A DNA stretch of 21,693 nt from SIG447 sp045577075. GTDB taxonomy: Bacteria > Bacillota > Clostridia > UMGS1883 > UMGS1540. Position 1 is the stretch's first letter; each line of letters begins with the position of its first letter. The DNA lies in the NCBI GenBank assembly GCA_045577075.1, contig JAZNHR010000021.1, positions 1 through 21,693 of the forward strand. The letters are read 5' to 3'. This document shows positions 14,983 to 21,093 of this stretch, piece after piece. Position numbers and translations under genes: made by a program. Below the pieces are notes generated by a model, which ran no database searches, was not told the DNA's origin, and saw nothing but the letters and a program-made list of their open reading frames with translations.

Positions 14983-16677
14983 AAAATCACTGATGCGACT
15001 TAAAATGACCGCGGCCTCGCCGCGGTTTATTTTTTTGTCCGGACGAAACGTGCCGTCGGGATAGCCCGTCAGCACACCCATTTGTGCAAGTGCCGCAATT
15101 TCCTCTTTTGCCCAATGGTCACCGGGTACATCGGCAAAGCTCTCACCGCCGGAATATATTTTCTCAACCATGCGATAGAGAAGCTTTGTCATTTCCGCAC
15201 GGGTAACAGCCTCCTCGGGATGAAAAGTCCCGTCCGGATATCCAATCATAATGCCTGCCTTTTCGGCTTTTTGAATTGCTTCAAACGCCCAATGGGTACT
15301 TGGCACATCGGAAAAAGTAGCGTTCCCTTTTGAGAGCTGCAACAGCCGCGCGGCAATGGACGCCGCCTCTGCCCTTGTCAGGGGCGCATGGGGCGCAAAA
15401 ATGGTTTCACTTTGTCCCTTCATAATCCCTTCTTCTGTGACAAGCAGGATTTCGTCTTTTGCAAAATGGTCGGAAATATCAGAAAAATACTGGCCGTTTA
15501 GCCAAAGCTGATAATACTCCCATACATCTTCCGTTTCCTGTCCCGCACTCCAGTTTCCTGCACCTTTTAAGTTGTATTTTGCCACAAGCGCAAGTTTTGC
15601 TTTTATGGAATCTGCATTCTCGTAATGAATCGTGTATGTCCCTGGCGAGAGGGTTTTTCCAGCAATTTTGGGGCCTTCTTGCCCCTTCGCGATAGTAAGA
15701 TACATCACAGGTGCCGCGGAAGCCGTATCATATGTTATCGAATTTTGATACGTTTTCCCATACTGCGCAATCTTTTGTAAAGACACACCGTACCCCGAAA
15801 GATGACCGCCCCAAATTCTGCCATAAAACGGAATGCCGAGAACAATTTTTTCCGCCGGTGCCTTAGAAAGCGCATATTGAATGGAACGCTCCACAAAGGA
15901 AATGCTTGCAACCGCCCCCGGTTCGCCGCCATCATAATGTTCATCGTATGCCATGATAAACAAATGGTCGCACACGTTTGCGAGTGCTGCGTAGTCATAG
16001 GACCCTGCCCATCCCTTGGTACTGCCCCAGGGGTTTGCCGCTACCGCCACGGAGACTTCCTTCGTTTTGGGCACAAGGTTTCGAAGTGTTTTCGCAAACG
16101 CCGTATACTTTTCTCTATGTGTATGTGTTACATTTTCTATATCTATATTAACCCCGTCCAGATTATATTTTTCGATTGCGGCAGCAATTTCTCTTGCCAG
16201 TCCTTCCCCGTTTTCTAGTGCCATTTCCCCTTTTTCCCTGTCCCAGTGATTACTAAGGAAGGGTACCACACGTACCCCTTGCGCATGCATGCGTGAAATA
16301 AAATTTTCGCTCAGGCTCGCCATGGCAAGACTGCCGCTATCTGTAAGATTAAAATAGCTTGGCGATACCACAGAAAGGGTATCCTCTGCTTTTGCAACGC
16401 TTTCAATTTGTGCCTCACCCGTGCCAAAATACACATAACTCATGGCATACCGGTCGTTTGCCCCCACTTTGGCAAAAAAAGAAAATGGGATAGAAAGGAC
16501 GAGCGTGCCGGCAATCACAATTTTCACCTTTCTGACAAGGGCAATGCGGTCCGTACGTTCTGCCCCGGACCAAAACAGTTTCTTAAGCGAAGAAAAATCC
16601 AGTGCCATTTCTTCTGCGGAAATATATAAAATAATATCGAGACTGCCGTCTCCATTTTTTCGGTAATACGTCTGCAT
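14977..16677 (-). CDS. Membrane-anchored GH18 glycosidase with three SLH repeats
   Basis: Using the ATG at 16677 (preceded by GAGGTGA) gives 566 residues. Residues 1-50 are probably cytoplasmic and unrecognised; about 51-69 form a membrane segment; about 75-390 form a GH18 domain with DGVNIDIE at 174-181, Glu181 being the expected catalytic acid. The Asn in this box is usual for SleL/YaaH and YdhD-type enzymes, which cut N-acetylglucosamine linkages in peptidoglycan. Residues about 397-566 are three SLH repeats with LTRAE, VTRAE and INRGE motifs, which bind secondary cell-wall polymers. The protein would thus be held at both ends, in membrane and in wall. An ATG at 16788 would run through the abrB terminator and is rejected. 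A forespore-type promoter and the nearby spore genes suggest, but do not prove, a role in spore envelope remodelling. Confidence 0.9.
   Translation of the reverse strand: MQTYYRKNGDGSLDIILYISAEEMALDFSSLKKLFWSGAERTDRIALVRKVKIVIAGTLVLSIPFSFFAKVGANDRYAMSYVYFGTGEAQIESVAKAEDTLSVVSPSYFNLTDSGSLAMASLSENFISRMHAQGVRVVPFLSNHWDREKGEMALENGEGLAREIAAAIEKYNLDGVNIDIENVTHTHREKYTAFAKTLRNLVPKTKEVSVAVAANPWGSTKGWAGSYDYAALANVCDHLFIMAYDEHYDGGEPGAVASISFVERSIQYALSKAPAEKIVLGIPFYGRIWGGHLSGYGVSLQKIAQYGKTYQNSITYDTASAAPVMYLTIAKGQEGPKIAGKTLSPGTYTIHYENADSIKAKLALVAKYNLKGAGNWSAGQETEDVWEYYQLWLNGQYFSDISDHFAKDEILLVTEEGIMKGQSETIFAPHAPLTRAEAASIAARLLQLSKGNATFSDVPSTHWAFEAIQKAEKAGIMIGYPDGTFHPEEAVTRAEMTKLLYRMVEKIYSGGESFADVPGDHWAKEEIAALAQMGVLTGYPDGTFRPDKKINRGEAAVILSRISDFL
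15008..15036 (+). terminator. Intrinsic terminator of pncB, embedded in the GH18-SLH coding region
   Basis: ACCGCGGC (15008-15015), loop CTC, GCCGCGGT (15019-15026), then TTATTTTTTT. The stem is eight perfect, GC-rich pairs with a strong T-tract on the plus strand, 25 bases past the pncB stop. On the minus strand the same bases encode the INRGEAAV motif of the third SLH repeat. Confidence 0.85.
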
Positions 16678-16694
16678 TATGTTCACCTCTTTTT

Positions 16695-16723
16695 TAGTAT
16701 TGCCGAAAAAAAACGCACTATGT
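16695..16723 (-). promoter_or_regulatory. Candidate forespore (sigma-F/G) promoter for the GH18-SLH gene
   Basis: On the minus strand, ACATA (16723-16719), 14 bases, then GGCAATACTA (16704-16695). The -10 fits the sigma-F pattern GGnnAnAnTW at every fixed position; the -35 fits GYATA at four of five. It lies immediately before the GAGGTGA ribosome site, as in the SpoIIQ-like gene. No sigma-A alternative was seen. Confidence 0.38.
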
Positions 16724-16739
16724 ACGGGAGGAAAAAAGA

Positions 16740-16770
16740 AAAGCGGCAGAGCGTTTTCCTCTGCCGCTTT
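16740..16770 (-). terminator. Strong intrinsic terminator of abrB
   Basis: AAAGCGGCAGAG and CTCTGCCGCTTT make a perfect 12-base stem with a seven-base loop. On the minus strand it is followed by TTCTTTTTTCC. It separates abrB from the GH18-SLH gene. Confidence 0.88.
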
Positions 16771-16780
16771 CATCAATCTG

Positions 16781-17020
16781 TCAACCAAGCATTTCCTTCT
16801 TGCAAGTTGCGCAAATGTTTTTGCCCTTAAATACGGTTACATCTCTGGCGTCCCCACAGAAAATACAGGCGGGTTCATACTTTTTTAAAACAATTGTGTC
16901 CCCCTCCGTATAAATTTCCAAGGCATCCTTTTCTACAATGTTAAATGTTTTTCTCAGTTCAATAGGCAGAACAATTCTTCCCAATTCGTCAACCCGACGA
17001 ACCATTCCTGTAGATTTCAC
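16781..17020 (-). CDS. abrB: AbrB family transition-state regulator with Cys-rich C-terminus
   Basis: Residues 1-48 are a SpoVT/AbrB swapped-hairpin DNA-binding domain (MVRRVDELGRIVLPIELRK is near-diagnostic). Instead of the Bacillus AbrB tail, residues 49-79 carry CIFC (Cys52, Cys55) and CATC (Cys70, Cys73), a likely zinc site known in clostridial AbrB proteins. Such regulators repress transition-phase and sporulation genes. The start is GTG with AAGGAG nine bases upstream. It has a good sigma-A promoter and its own terminator, so it is expressed alone. It lies between envelope and spore genes, which could be among its targets, but that is inference. Confidence 0.93.
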   Translation of the reverse strand: MKSTGMVRRVDELGRIVLPIELRKTFNIVEKDALEIYTEGDTIVLKKYEPACIFCGDARDVTVFKGKNICATCKKEMLG

Positions 17021-17067
17021 TATACTTTTCTCCTTGTAAAATATTTTTCTTCGGTGCTTATATTTGT

Positions 17068-17097
17068 ATTATATCATTAGTATTCTTTGTTTGTCAA
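17068..17097 (-). promoter_or_regulatory. Sigma-A promoter of abrB with extended -10
   Basis: On the minus strand TTGACA (17097-17092), 18 bases, TATAAT (17073-17068) preceded by TGA. A second TTGACA copy stands 13 bases further upstream, giving a direct repeat that might be an operator. Confidence 0.8.
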
Positions 17098-17154
17098 CCC
17101 ATTTGTCAAATTTTGTAAAATTCGGTAAATACTTACGATTTTTCTTGCAATTTA

Positions 17155-17182
17155 CATATCCTTGCCTTTCACAGCGTACCAT
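17155..17182 (+). promoter_or_regulatory. Possible sigma-E promoter for spmAB
   Basis: CATATC (17155-17160), 14 bases, CGTACCAT (17175-17182), a partial match to the mother-cell sigma-E -10 CATACAnT. spmAB is under sigma-E in B. subtilis. The match is imperfect, and no sigma-A promoter was found here. Confidence 0.3.
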
Positions 17183-17199
17183 GTACGGGAGGCGTTTTT

Positions 17200-17775
17200 A
17201 TGTTAAACTATATCTGGGCATTTTTGATTATAATTGCCGTGATTACCGGCTTTTTCACGGGGCGCATTTCTTTTGTGGCAGAAGCTGCCATCAGCGGCGC
17301 AGGAGAAGGGGCGAGTCTAATTTTCAGTATGCTTGGCGTCATGTGCTTTTGGACAGGGATACTGGAAATTGCAGAGAAAGGCGGCGTCATCCGTGGCATT
17401 GCTACTCTCCTTCGCCCCATTACAAAGCTGCTTTTTCCCCGTCTTGAAAAAAACGACCCTGCCACAGGCGCCATTGTGATGAACATGGCAGCAAATCTCC
17501 TTGGCATGGGAAATGCGGCAACACCGCTTGGGCTCCGCGCCATGCAGCTTCTCGACAAAAAAAATAGTGGCAGAAAAAGAGCTTCGGAAGAAATGTGTAT
17601 GTTTGTTCTTGTAAACACCGCTTCTCTCCAGCTTCTTCCCACCACCATAATGCTTCTTAGGCAAAACACGGGCTCTGCTTCTCCCGGAGAAATTATTTTC
17701 CCGGTATGGGTTGTTTCTCTTTCCGCTTTACTCGTTGGTGTTCTCAGTGCAAAATTTTTTCAAAAGCGAGGATAA
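17200..17775 (+). CDS. spmA: Spore maturation protein A
   Basis: The 191-residue membrane protein carries a nucleoside-recognition (Gate) domain. Hydrophobic segments lie at about 3-20, 40-60 and 165-182. GGVIRGIATLLRPITKLLFP and NMAANLLGMGNAATPLGLRAM are the signature of SpmA. In Bacillus, SpmA and SpmB are needed for full dehydration of the spore core. GGGAGG stands eight bases before the ATG. Its TAA is one base before the spmB ATG, and the order spmA-spmB is the usual one. Confidence 0.95.
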   Translation: MLNYIWAFLIIIAVITGFFTGRISFVAEAAISGAGEGASLIFSMLGVMCFWTGILEIAEKGGVIRGIATLLRPITKLLFPRLEKNDPATGAIVMNMAANLLGMGNAATPLGLRAMQLLDKKNSGRKRASEEMCMFVLVNTASLQLLPTTIMLLRQNTGSASPGEIIFPVWVVSLSALLVGVLSAKFFQKRG

Positions 17776-17776
17776 T

Positions 17777-18292
17777 ATGCAAATTTCAGACATGATTCTC
17801 CCCCTCTTCATTGCTGCTATTTTATTTCTCGGGCTATACAGGGGGGTCCCGATTTTTGATTCGTTTTTGCAGGGCGCAAAAGGAGGGCTTTCCTCTGCCT
17901 TTTCCATCTTGCCGTCAATCGTTGGTCTTGTGACAGCAGTCAGCATGCTTCGGGCTTCGGGTGCGATTGACCTTATTTGTTACGGCGTATCTTTTTTAAC
18001 AAGTCGTATTGGATTCCCTTCCGAAGTTCTGCCCCTTGCCCTGCTTCGCCCGGTTTCCGGCGGTGCATCTGTTGCCGTTTTAAATGATATTTTGGCAACC
18101 TGTGGGCCTGACAGCTTTGCCGGGCGAGTTGCATCTGTCATCTCCGGCTCTACGGAAACGACCTTTTATACCCTGACCGTCTACTTTGCCGCGACCCGGG
18201 TGAAAGACACACGCTACACTTTAAAAAGTGCACTCCTTGCAGACCTTGCAGGAATACTTCTCTCTTCCTTTGCCGTACGCCTGTTGCTTTAG
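17777..18292 (+). CDS. spmB: Spore maturation protein B
   Basis: The 171-residue membrane protein is the Gate-domain partner of SpmA: PIFDSFLQGAKGG, RPVSGGASVAVLNDIL and GSTETTFYTLTVYFAATRVK are typical. The ATG at 17777 follows the spmA stop by one base, with GAGG in the end of spmA; a longer form from 17711 would overlap spmA in another frame and is rejected. Its TAG overlaps the TAA of the converging gpr gene by three bases, and no hairpin terminator is visible there. Confidence 0.94.
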   Translation: MQISDMILPLFIAAILFLGLYRGVPIFDSFLQGAKGGLSSAFSILPSIVGLVTAVSMLRASGAIDLICYGVSFLTSRIGFPSEVLPLALLRPVSGGASVAVLNDILATCGPDSFAGRVASVISGSTETTFYTLTVYFAATRVKDTRYTLKSALLADLAGILLSSFAVRLLL

Positions 18293-19248
18293 CTTACAAA
18301 GGTGGCAATTTCCTCTTCCGTAATGCCGGGATGGAGGGCGAGGTTTATGCCCATGGCAACTACATGGGCAATTTTATCGGAAAGGGCGTCTATGTCCTTG
18401 GGCGTCACCATCATGGTTCCCATTTCTTTTGGAAGTGCCGCACGAATCAGCGTATGCTTTTCTTCGCGGTCTAAATTTTGTAGCATGGCGTAAAAATCGC
18501 CCGTAGCTTCTTTCACAAGGGTGTCTATAACGAGGTCTATGGTGTCATTCGCGATAGTGGCCGCATCAACAACCATGGGCACACCGATGGCGATAACGGG
18601 CACGCCAATCGTTTCTTCGTTGACAGCCTTTCGTTTATTCCCCACACCGCTTCCGGGGCTTATGCCAGTATTTGCAATTTGAATGGTGGTGCTGACACGC
18701 TCGGTCTTTCGGGACGCTAGCGCATCGACAACAAGCACTAAATCAGGCTTTACACGCGCTGCAACCCCTTTTATGATTTCACCGGTTTCAATGCCGGTAA
18801 CACCTAAAACGCCGGGTGCCAAGGCGCAAACAGGTGCAAGATGCTCTACGGCCTGTGGCATATGGGTAAAGAGATGCCTTGTTACAACAAGACGCGGAAT
18901 GACTTTCGGCCCAAGGGAATCCGGCGTAATTTCGCTGTTCCCGAGGCCTGCCACAAGGGATAGACGGGGCTTTCCAATCATTTGCGTCAGCGCATCCGCA
19001 AGACATCGACTTGCTTTTTGCATAGCAGAAGGCTCGCTTTCCAGTATGGATGGCATCTCAATCGTTATATATCTACCCATTTTTTTGCCGATTGCCTTTT
19101 CGCCTTCTTCCGTTAAAATATCTACACGGGTAACGCGCACCTCGTCGTCACCGCTTTCTTCACACACAACGCCCGGAATTTCACGTTCTGTTGCCGTTTC
19201 CCAGTAAAGCTCGGCGCTTTCAAGTGCCAAATCTGTTCTGATGTTCAT
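18289..19248 (-). CDS. gpr: Germination protease GPR
   Basis: GPR degrades small acid-soluble spore proteins when spores germinate. It is made in the forespore as a zymogen. The 319-residue protein has GLGNSEITPDSLGP and VVDALASR, which hold the two Asp residues linked to catalysis in B. megaterium GPR, and NTGISPGSGVGNKR. The N-terminus MNIRTDLALES matches the processing site of Bacillus GPR (cut between Asp and Leu), so the propeptide would be only six residues, versus about 15 in Bacillus. The ATG at 19248 has GGAGG nine bases upstream; a longer reading frame to 19668 lies opposite the SpoIIQ-like gene and is rejected. Confidence 0.96.
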   Translation of the reverse strand: MNIRTDLALESAELYWETATEREIPGVVCEESGDDEVRVTRVDILTEEGEKAIGKKMGRYITIEMPSILESEPSAMQKASRCLADALTQMIGKPRLSLVAGLGNSEITPDSLGPKVIPRLVVTRHLFTHMPQAVEHLAPVCALAPGVLGVTGIETGEIIKGVAARVKPDLVLVVDALASRKTERVSTTIQIANTGISPGSGVGNKRKAVNEETIGVPVIAIGVPMVVDAATIANDTIDLVIDTLVKEATGDFYAMLQNLDREEKHTLIRAALPKEMGTMMVTPKDIDALSDKIAHVVAMGINLALHPGITEEEIATFVS

Positions 19249-19268
19249 ACAATCGCCTCCTTTTTCTT

Positions 19269-19297
19269 TATTTTTTACTGCAAACCGGTATTTATAC
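19269..19297 (-). promoter_or_regulatory. Candidate forespore (sigma-F/G) promoter for gpr
   Basis: On the minus strand GTATA (19297-19293), 14 bases, GTAAAAAATA (19278-19269), one mismatch from the sigma-F -10 pattern GGnnAnAnTW. gpr is under sigma-F and sigma-G in Bacillus. Confidence 0.5.
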
Positions 19298-19304
19298 AAT
19301 TTTT

Positions 19305-19334
19305 GTATATTTACAGAAAAAGCAGGTAAAAATA
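19305..19334 (+). promoter_or_regulatory. Forespore (sigma-F) promoter for the SpoIIQ-like gene
   Basis: GTATA (19305-19309), 15 bases, GGTAAAAATA (19325-19334) fit the sigma-F pattern GYATA-N15-GGnnAnAnTW at every fixed position. The predicted transcript start is just before the GAGGAG site. spoIIQ is a known sigma-F gene. Confidence 0.68.
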
Positions 19335-19357
19335 CGGAAAAGAGAGGAGCGATTAGC

Positions 19358-20011
19358 ATGAAAAAAATAAACAAACGTACATGGATTTCTGTTCTTTGTG
19401 TTTTCTGCGCCATAGTAGCGTCAAGCGTATATAACGCCATGCGCGAAGGTGAAAAACCCGAAGAGGAATTAGCGCTAGTGTCCGAGATAACGCCTACCGC
19501 TACGCCGATTCCGCTAAAAATTCCGGCACCGCTGGCAACACCACAGCATACACCACAAAAAACGCCGGAACAAACGCCGAAGGAAAGCCCCGAGGCCAAG
19601 GCTGTTTCTGCCCCCAAAGCTTTCCTATTGCCTTCTTCAGGGGAAGTTGCCCTGCCCTTTTCGGACAAAACCTTATCATATTTTCCATCCTTAGGTGAAT
19701 GGCGTTGTCATCTCGGCGTGGACTTTACCCCCTCTGACAGCGATAAGGTACTGGCCGTGGCAAATGGTAAAGTAGAAAAAATTTACGAAGACCATCTTTT
19801 TGGCAGTACTGTCTGCATAGACCACGGGGACGGACTTAAAAGTTTTTACGCTTCCCTTGCCGCAAGCACAGTTTCGGAAGGGCAGGATGTGGCTGCAGGT
19901 ACGGAAATCGGCCGTATGGGAGAAACGGCTTGTGCCGAGGCAGGTGTGCATTTACACTTCTCTATGGAGAAAGATGGCAACCCCATTGACCCTTTTGGCA
20001 ACAAAGAATAA
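19358..20011 (+). CDS. spoIIQ: SpoIIQ-like M23 peptidase-domain protein
   Basis: The 217-residue protein has an N-terminal membrane anchor (about 9-25), a Thr/Pro-rich linker (44-80) with repeated TP pairs, and a LytM/M23 domain (about 90-215). The zinc ligands are complete: His118 and Asp122 (HLGVD) and His200 in HLH (198-200). The usual YxHL His is Ser166 (YASL), so lytic activity is doubtful. SpoIIQ in the forespore membrane binds SpoIIIAH across the intermembrane space during engulfment; B. subtilis SpoIIQ lacks zinc, while C. difficile SpoIIQ keeps it. Position next to gpr and the sigma-F-type promoter support this role over a generic wall hydrolase. The ATG at 19358 has GAGGAG upstream; the in-frame start at 19241 lies before the promoter. 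Confidence 0.85.
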   Translation: MKKINKRTWISVLCVFCAIVASSVYNAMREGEKPEEELALVSEITPTATPIPLKIPAPLATPQHTPQKTPEQTPKESPEAKAVSAPKAFLLPSSGEVALPFSDKTLSYFPSLGEWRCHLGVDFTPSDSDKVLAVANGKVEKIYEDHLFGSTVCIDHGDGLKSFYASLAASTVSEGQDVAAGTEIGRMGETACAEAGVHLHFSMEKDGNPIDPFGNKE

Positions 20012-20015
20012 ACGA

Positions 20016-20044
20016 AAAAGTGCTGCATTCTTTGCAGCACTTTT
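20016..20044 (+). terminator. Intrinsic terminator after the SpoIIQ-like gene
   Basis: AAAAGTGCTGCA (20016-20027), loop TTCTT, TGCAGCACTTTT (20033-20044): a perfect 12-base stem four bases after the stop, ending in four T. Confidence 0.85.
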
Positions 20045-20061
20045 CTGTATGAAAAAAATTC

Positions 20062-20090
20062 TTGCTTTTTCCAAAATTATAGCGTATAAT
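20062..20090 (+). promoter_or_regulatory. Sigma-A promoter of ireB
   Basis: TTGCTT (20062-20067), 17 bases, TATAAT (20085-20090), 31 bases before the ireB ATG. Confidence 0.82.
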
Positions 20091-20121
20091 AGACATAAGT
20101 AAAAGAAAGGCGGTGGCATAC

Positions 20122-20376
20122 ATGGACACATATGAAAACACCATGAAATTCAATATTGAAACAGACCCGGAGCAAAAAGTACGCAATATTTTGACGACAG
20201 TGCAGGCGGCACTGAAAGAAAAGGGCTATAATCCCCTCAGTCAAATGGTTGGGTATTTGATTTCCGGAGATCCGACGTATATCACCGGCCATAATGGGGC
20301 TCGAAGCCTTATAAATCACGTAGAGCGTGATGAAATCATTGAAATTCTGCTCCGCAACTACTTGGATGTAAAATAA
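20122..20376 (+). CDS. ireB: IreB family regulatory phosphoprotein (UPF0297)
   Basis: In Enterococcus faecalis, IreB is phosphorylated by the PASTA kinase IreK and dephosphorylated by the PP2C phosphatase IreP, and it lowers cephalosporin resistance. The 84-residue protein has the family core: TMKFN (7-11), EKGYNPLSQMVGYLISGDP, NGARSLI and ERDEIIEILL. Thr3 and Thr7 correspond in position to the phosphorylated Thr4 and Thr7 of IreB. The ATG at 20122 has AGGCGG eight bases upstream; the GTG at 20113 lies within that site. The last 19 bases overlap nth on the other strand. In many Firmicutes ireB precedes ruvX; here it stands alone. Confidence 0.95.
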   Translation: MDTYENTMKFNIETDPEQKVRNILTTVQAALKEKGYNPLSQMVGYLISGDPTYITGHNGARSLINHVERDEIIEILLRNYLDVK

Positions 20377-20990
20377 TCGCAATACGGCGCAATGGGACAT
20401 TCTGTGCACTTTGGGGAAGATGCGCGACAAAAAGCGCGCCCGTGCAGTACGAGCTGATGGCAAAACCGCGTCTGGTAGTCCTTCGGCACAATTTTCAGTA
20501 AGTCAAACTCCACCTTGGTGGGGTTTTGATTTTTTGTAAGGCCGATTCTGCGTGCAAGGCGTCCGGCGTGCGTGTCTACTACAATGCCGGGCTTACCGAA
20601 AATGTCCCCGAGAACAAGGTTTGCCGTCTTTCTGCCAACGCCCGGCAGGCGCAAAAGTTCTTCCATGGTATCCGGCACCTTTCCCCCGAACTCTGCACAC
20701 AGCACTTCGCCGCATGCCTTTAAATTTCGCGCTTTGTTATGGTAAAATCCTGTTGAGCGAATCAGTTCTTCCAGTTCCCCGATGCTAGCGGCGGCAAAAG
20801 CGGCAGGGTCAGGGAATCTTGCGAAAAGTGCAGGGGTTACAAGATTGACACGTGCATCGGTACACTGCGCCGCAAGCTGGGTGGCAACGAGGAGATGGAA
20901 CGCGTCATCGTAGTCTAATGTACAATCGGCATCGGGGTAAGTCAAATCAAAAATTGCACGAAAGTTTTTTACTTTTGTTCTCTTATCCAT
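20358..20990 (-). CDS. nth: Endonuclease III (DNA glycosylase/AP lyase)
   Basis: The 210-residue protein removes oxidised pyrimidines and cleaves abasic sites in base-excision repair. The helix-hairpin-helix LPGVGRKTANLVL holds the catalytic Lys121, and Asp139 lies in VDTHAGRLARRIG; these match Lys120 and Asp138 of E. coli Nth. Cys188, Cys195, Cys198 and Cys204 form the C-x6-C-x2-C-x5-C [4Fe-4S] site. The ATG at 20990 has AAGGAG eight bases upstream; the ATG at 21035 is rejected because it would place the start before the likely promoter and add residues outside the family. The end overlaps ireB by 19 bases, with no terminator seen. Confidence 0.97.
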   Translation of the reverse strand: MDKRTKVKNFRAIFDLTYPDADCTLDYDDAFHLLVATQLAAQCTDARVNLVTPALFARFPDPAAFAAASIGELEELIRSTGFYHNKARNLKACGEVLCAEFGGKVPDTMEELLRLPGVGRKTANLVLGDIFGKPGIVVDTHAGRLARRIGLTKNQNPTKVEFDLLKIVPKDYQTRFCHQLVLHGRAFCRASSPKCTECPIAPYCDYFTSK

Positions 20991-21012
20991 AAAATTTCTC
21001 CTTTTCTTTATT

Positions 21013-21018
21013 ATTTTA
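21013..21018 (-). promoter_or_regulatory. Possible extended -10 promoter of nth
   Basis: On the minus strand TGC precedes TAAAAT, with a weak -35 (TTTACT) about 18 bases upstream. It lies within the divergent spacer shared with glyA. Confidence 0.4.
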
Positions 21019-21029
21019 GCATAAAGTGC

Positions 21030-21058
21030 TTGCAAAAGTAAAGATTTTCGTATATAAT
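21030..21058 (+). promoter_or_regulatory. Sigma-A promoter of glyA
   Basis: TTGCAA (21030-21035), 17 bases, TATAAT (21053-21058), 35 bases before the glyA ATG. The leader is too short for a riboswitch. Confidence 0.8.
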
Positions 21059-21093
21059 TATATCTATTAGAATTCTGGGAGGTTATTTAGTTT

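Noticed and set aside
16135..16158. Asn in the GH18 box DGVNIDIE as a catalytic defect
   Set aside because: Spore-type GH18 enzymes such as SleL and YdhD often have Asn here, and the catalytic Glu is present.
16719..16731. TGTACGGGAGG occurring both here and at 17183-17193 before spmA
   Set aside because: At 17183 it is the spmA ribosome site; at 16719 no gene follows on the plus strand. Two copies of a short motif containing a Shine-Dalgarno core are probably coincidence.
16678..16788. N-terminal extension of the GH18-SLH protein by 37 residues
   Set aside because: It would be read through the abrB terminator hairpin and has no ribosome site, whereas GAGGTGA precedes the ATG at 16677.
19249..19668. 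N-terminal extension of gpr by 140 residues
   Set aside because: The extension lies opposite the SpoIIQ-like gene, is low-complexity (Gly/Val/Ser-rich mirror of the TP linker), and the ATG at 19248 has an ideal ribosome site and the family N-terminus.
20377..20460. GCGCG/CGCGC inverted repeat at about 20424-20441 as an ireB terminator
   Set aside because: The stem is only five bases with an eight-base loop and there is no T-tract on either strand; it lies in nth coding sequence.
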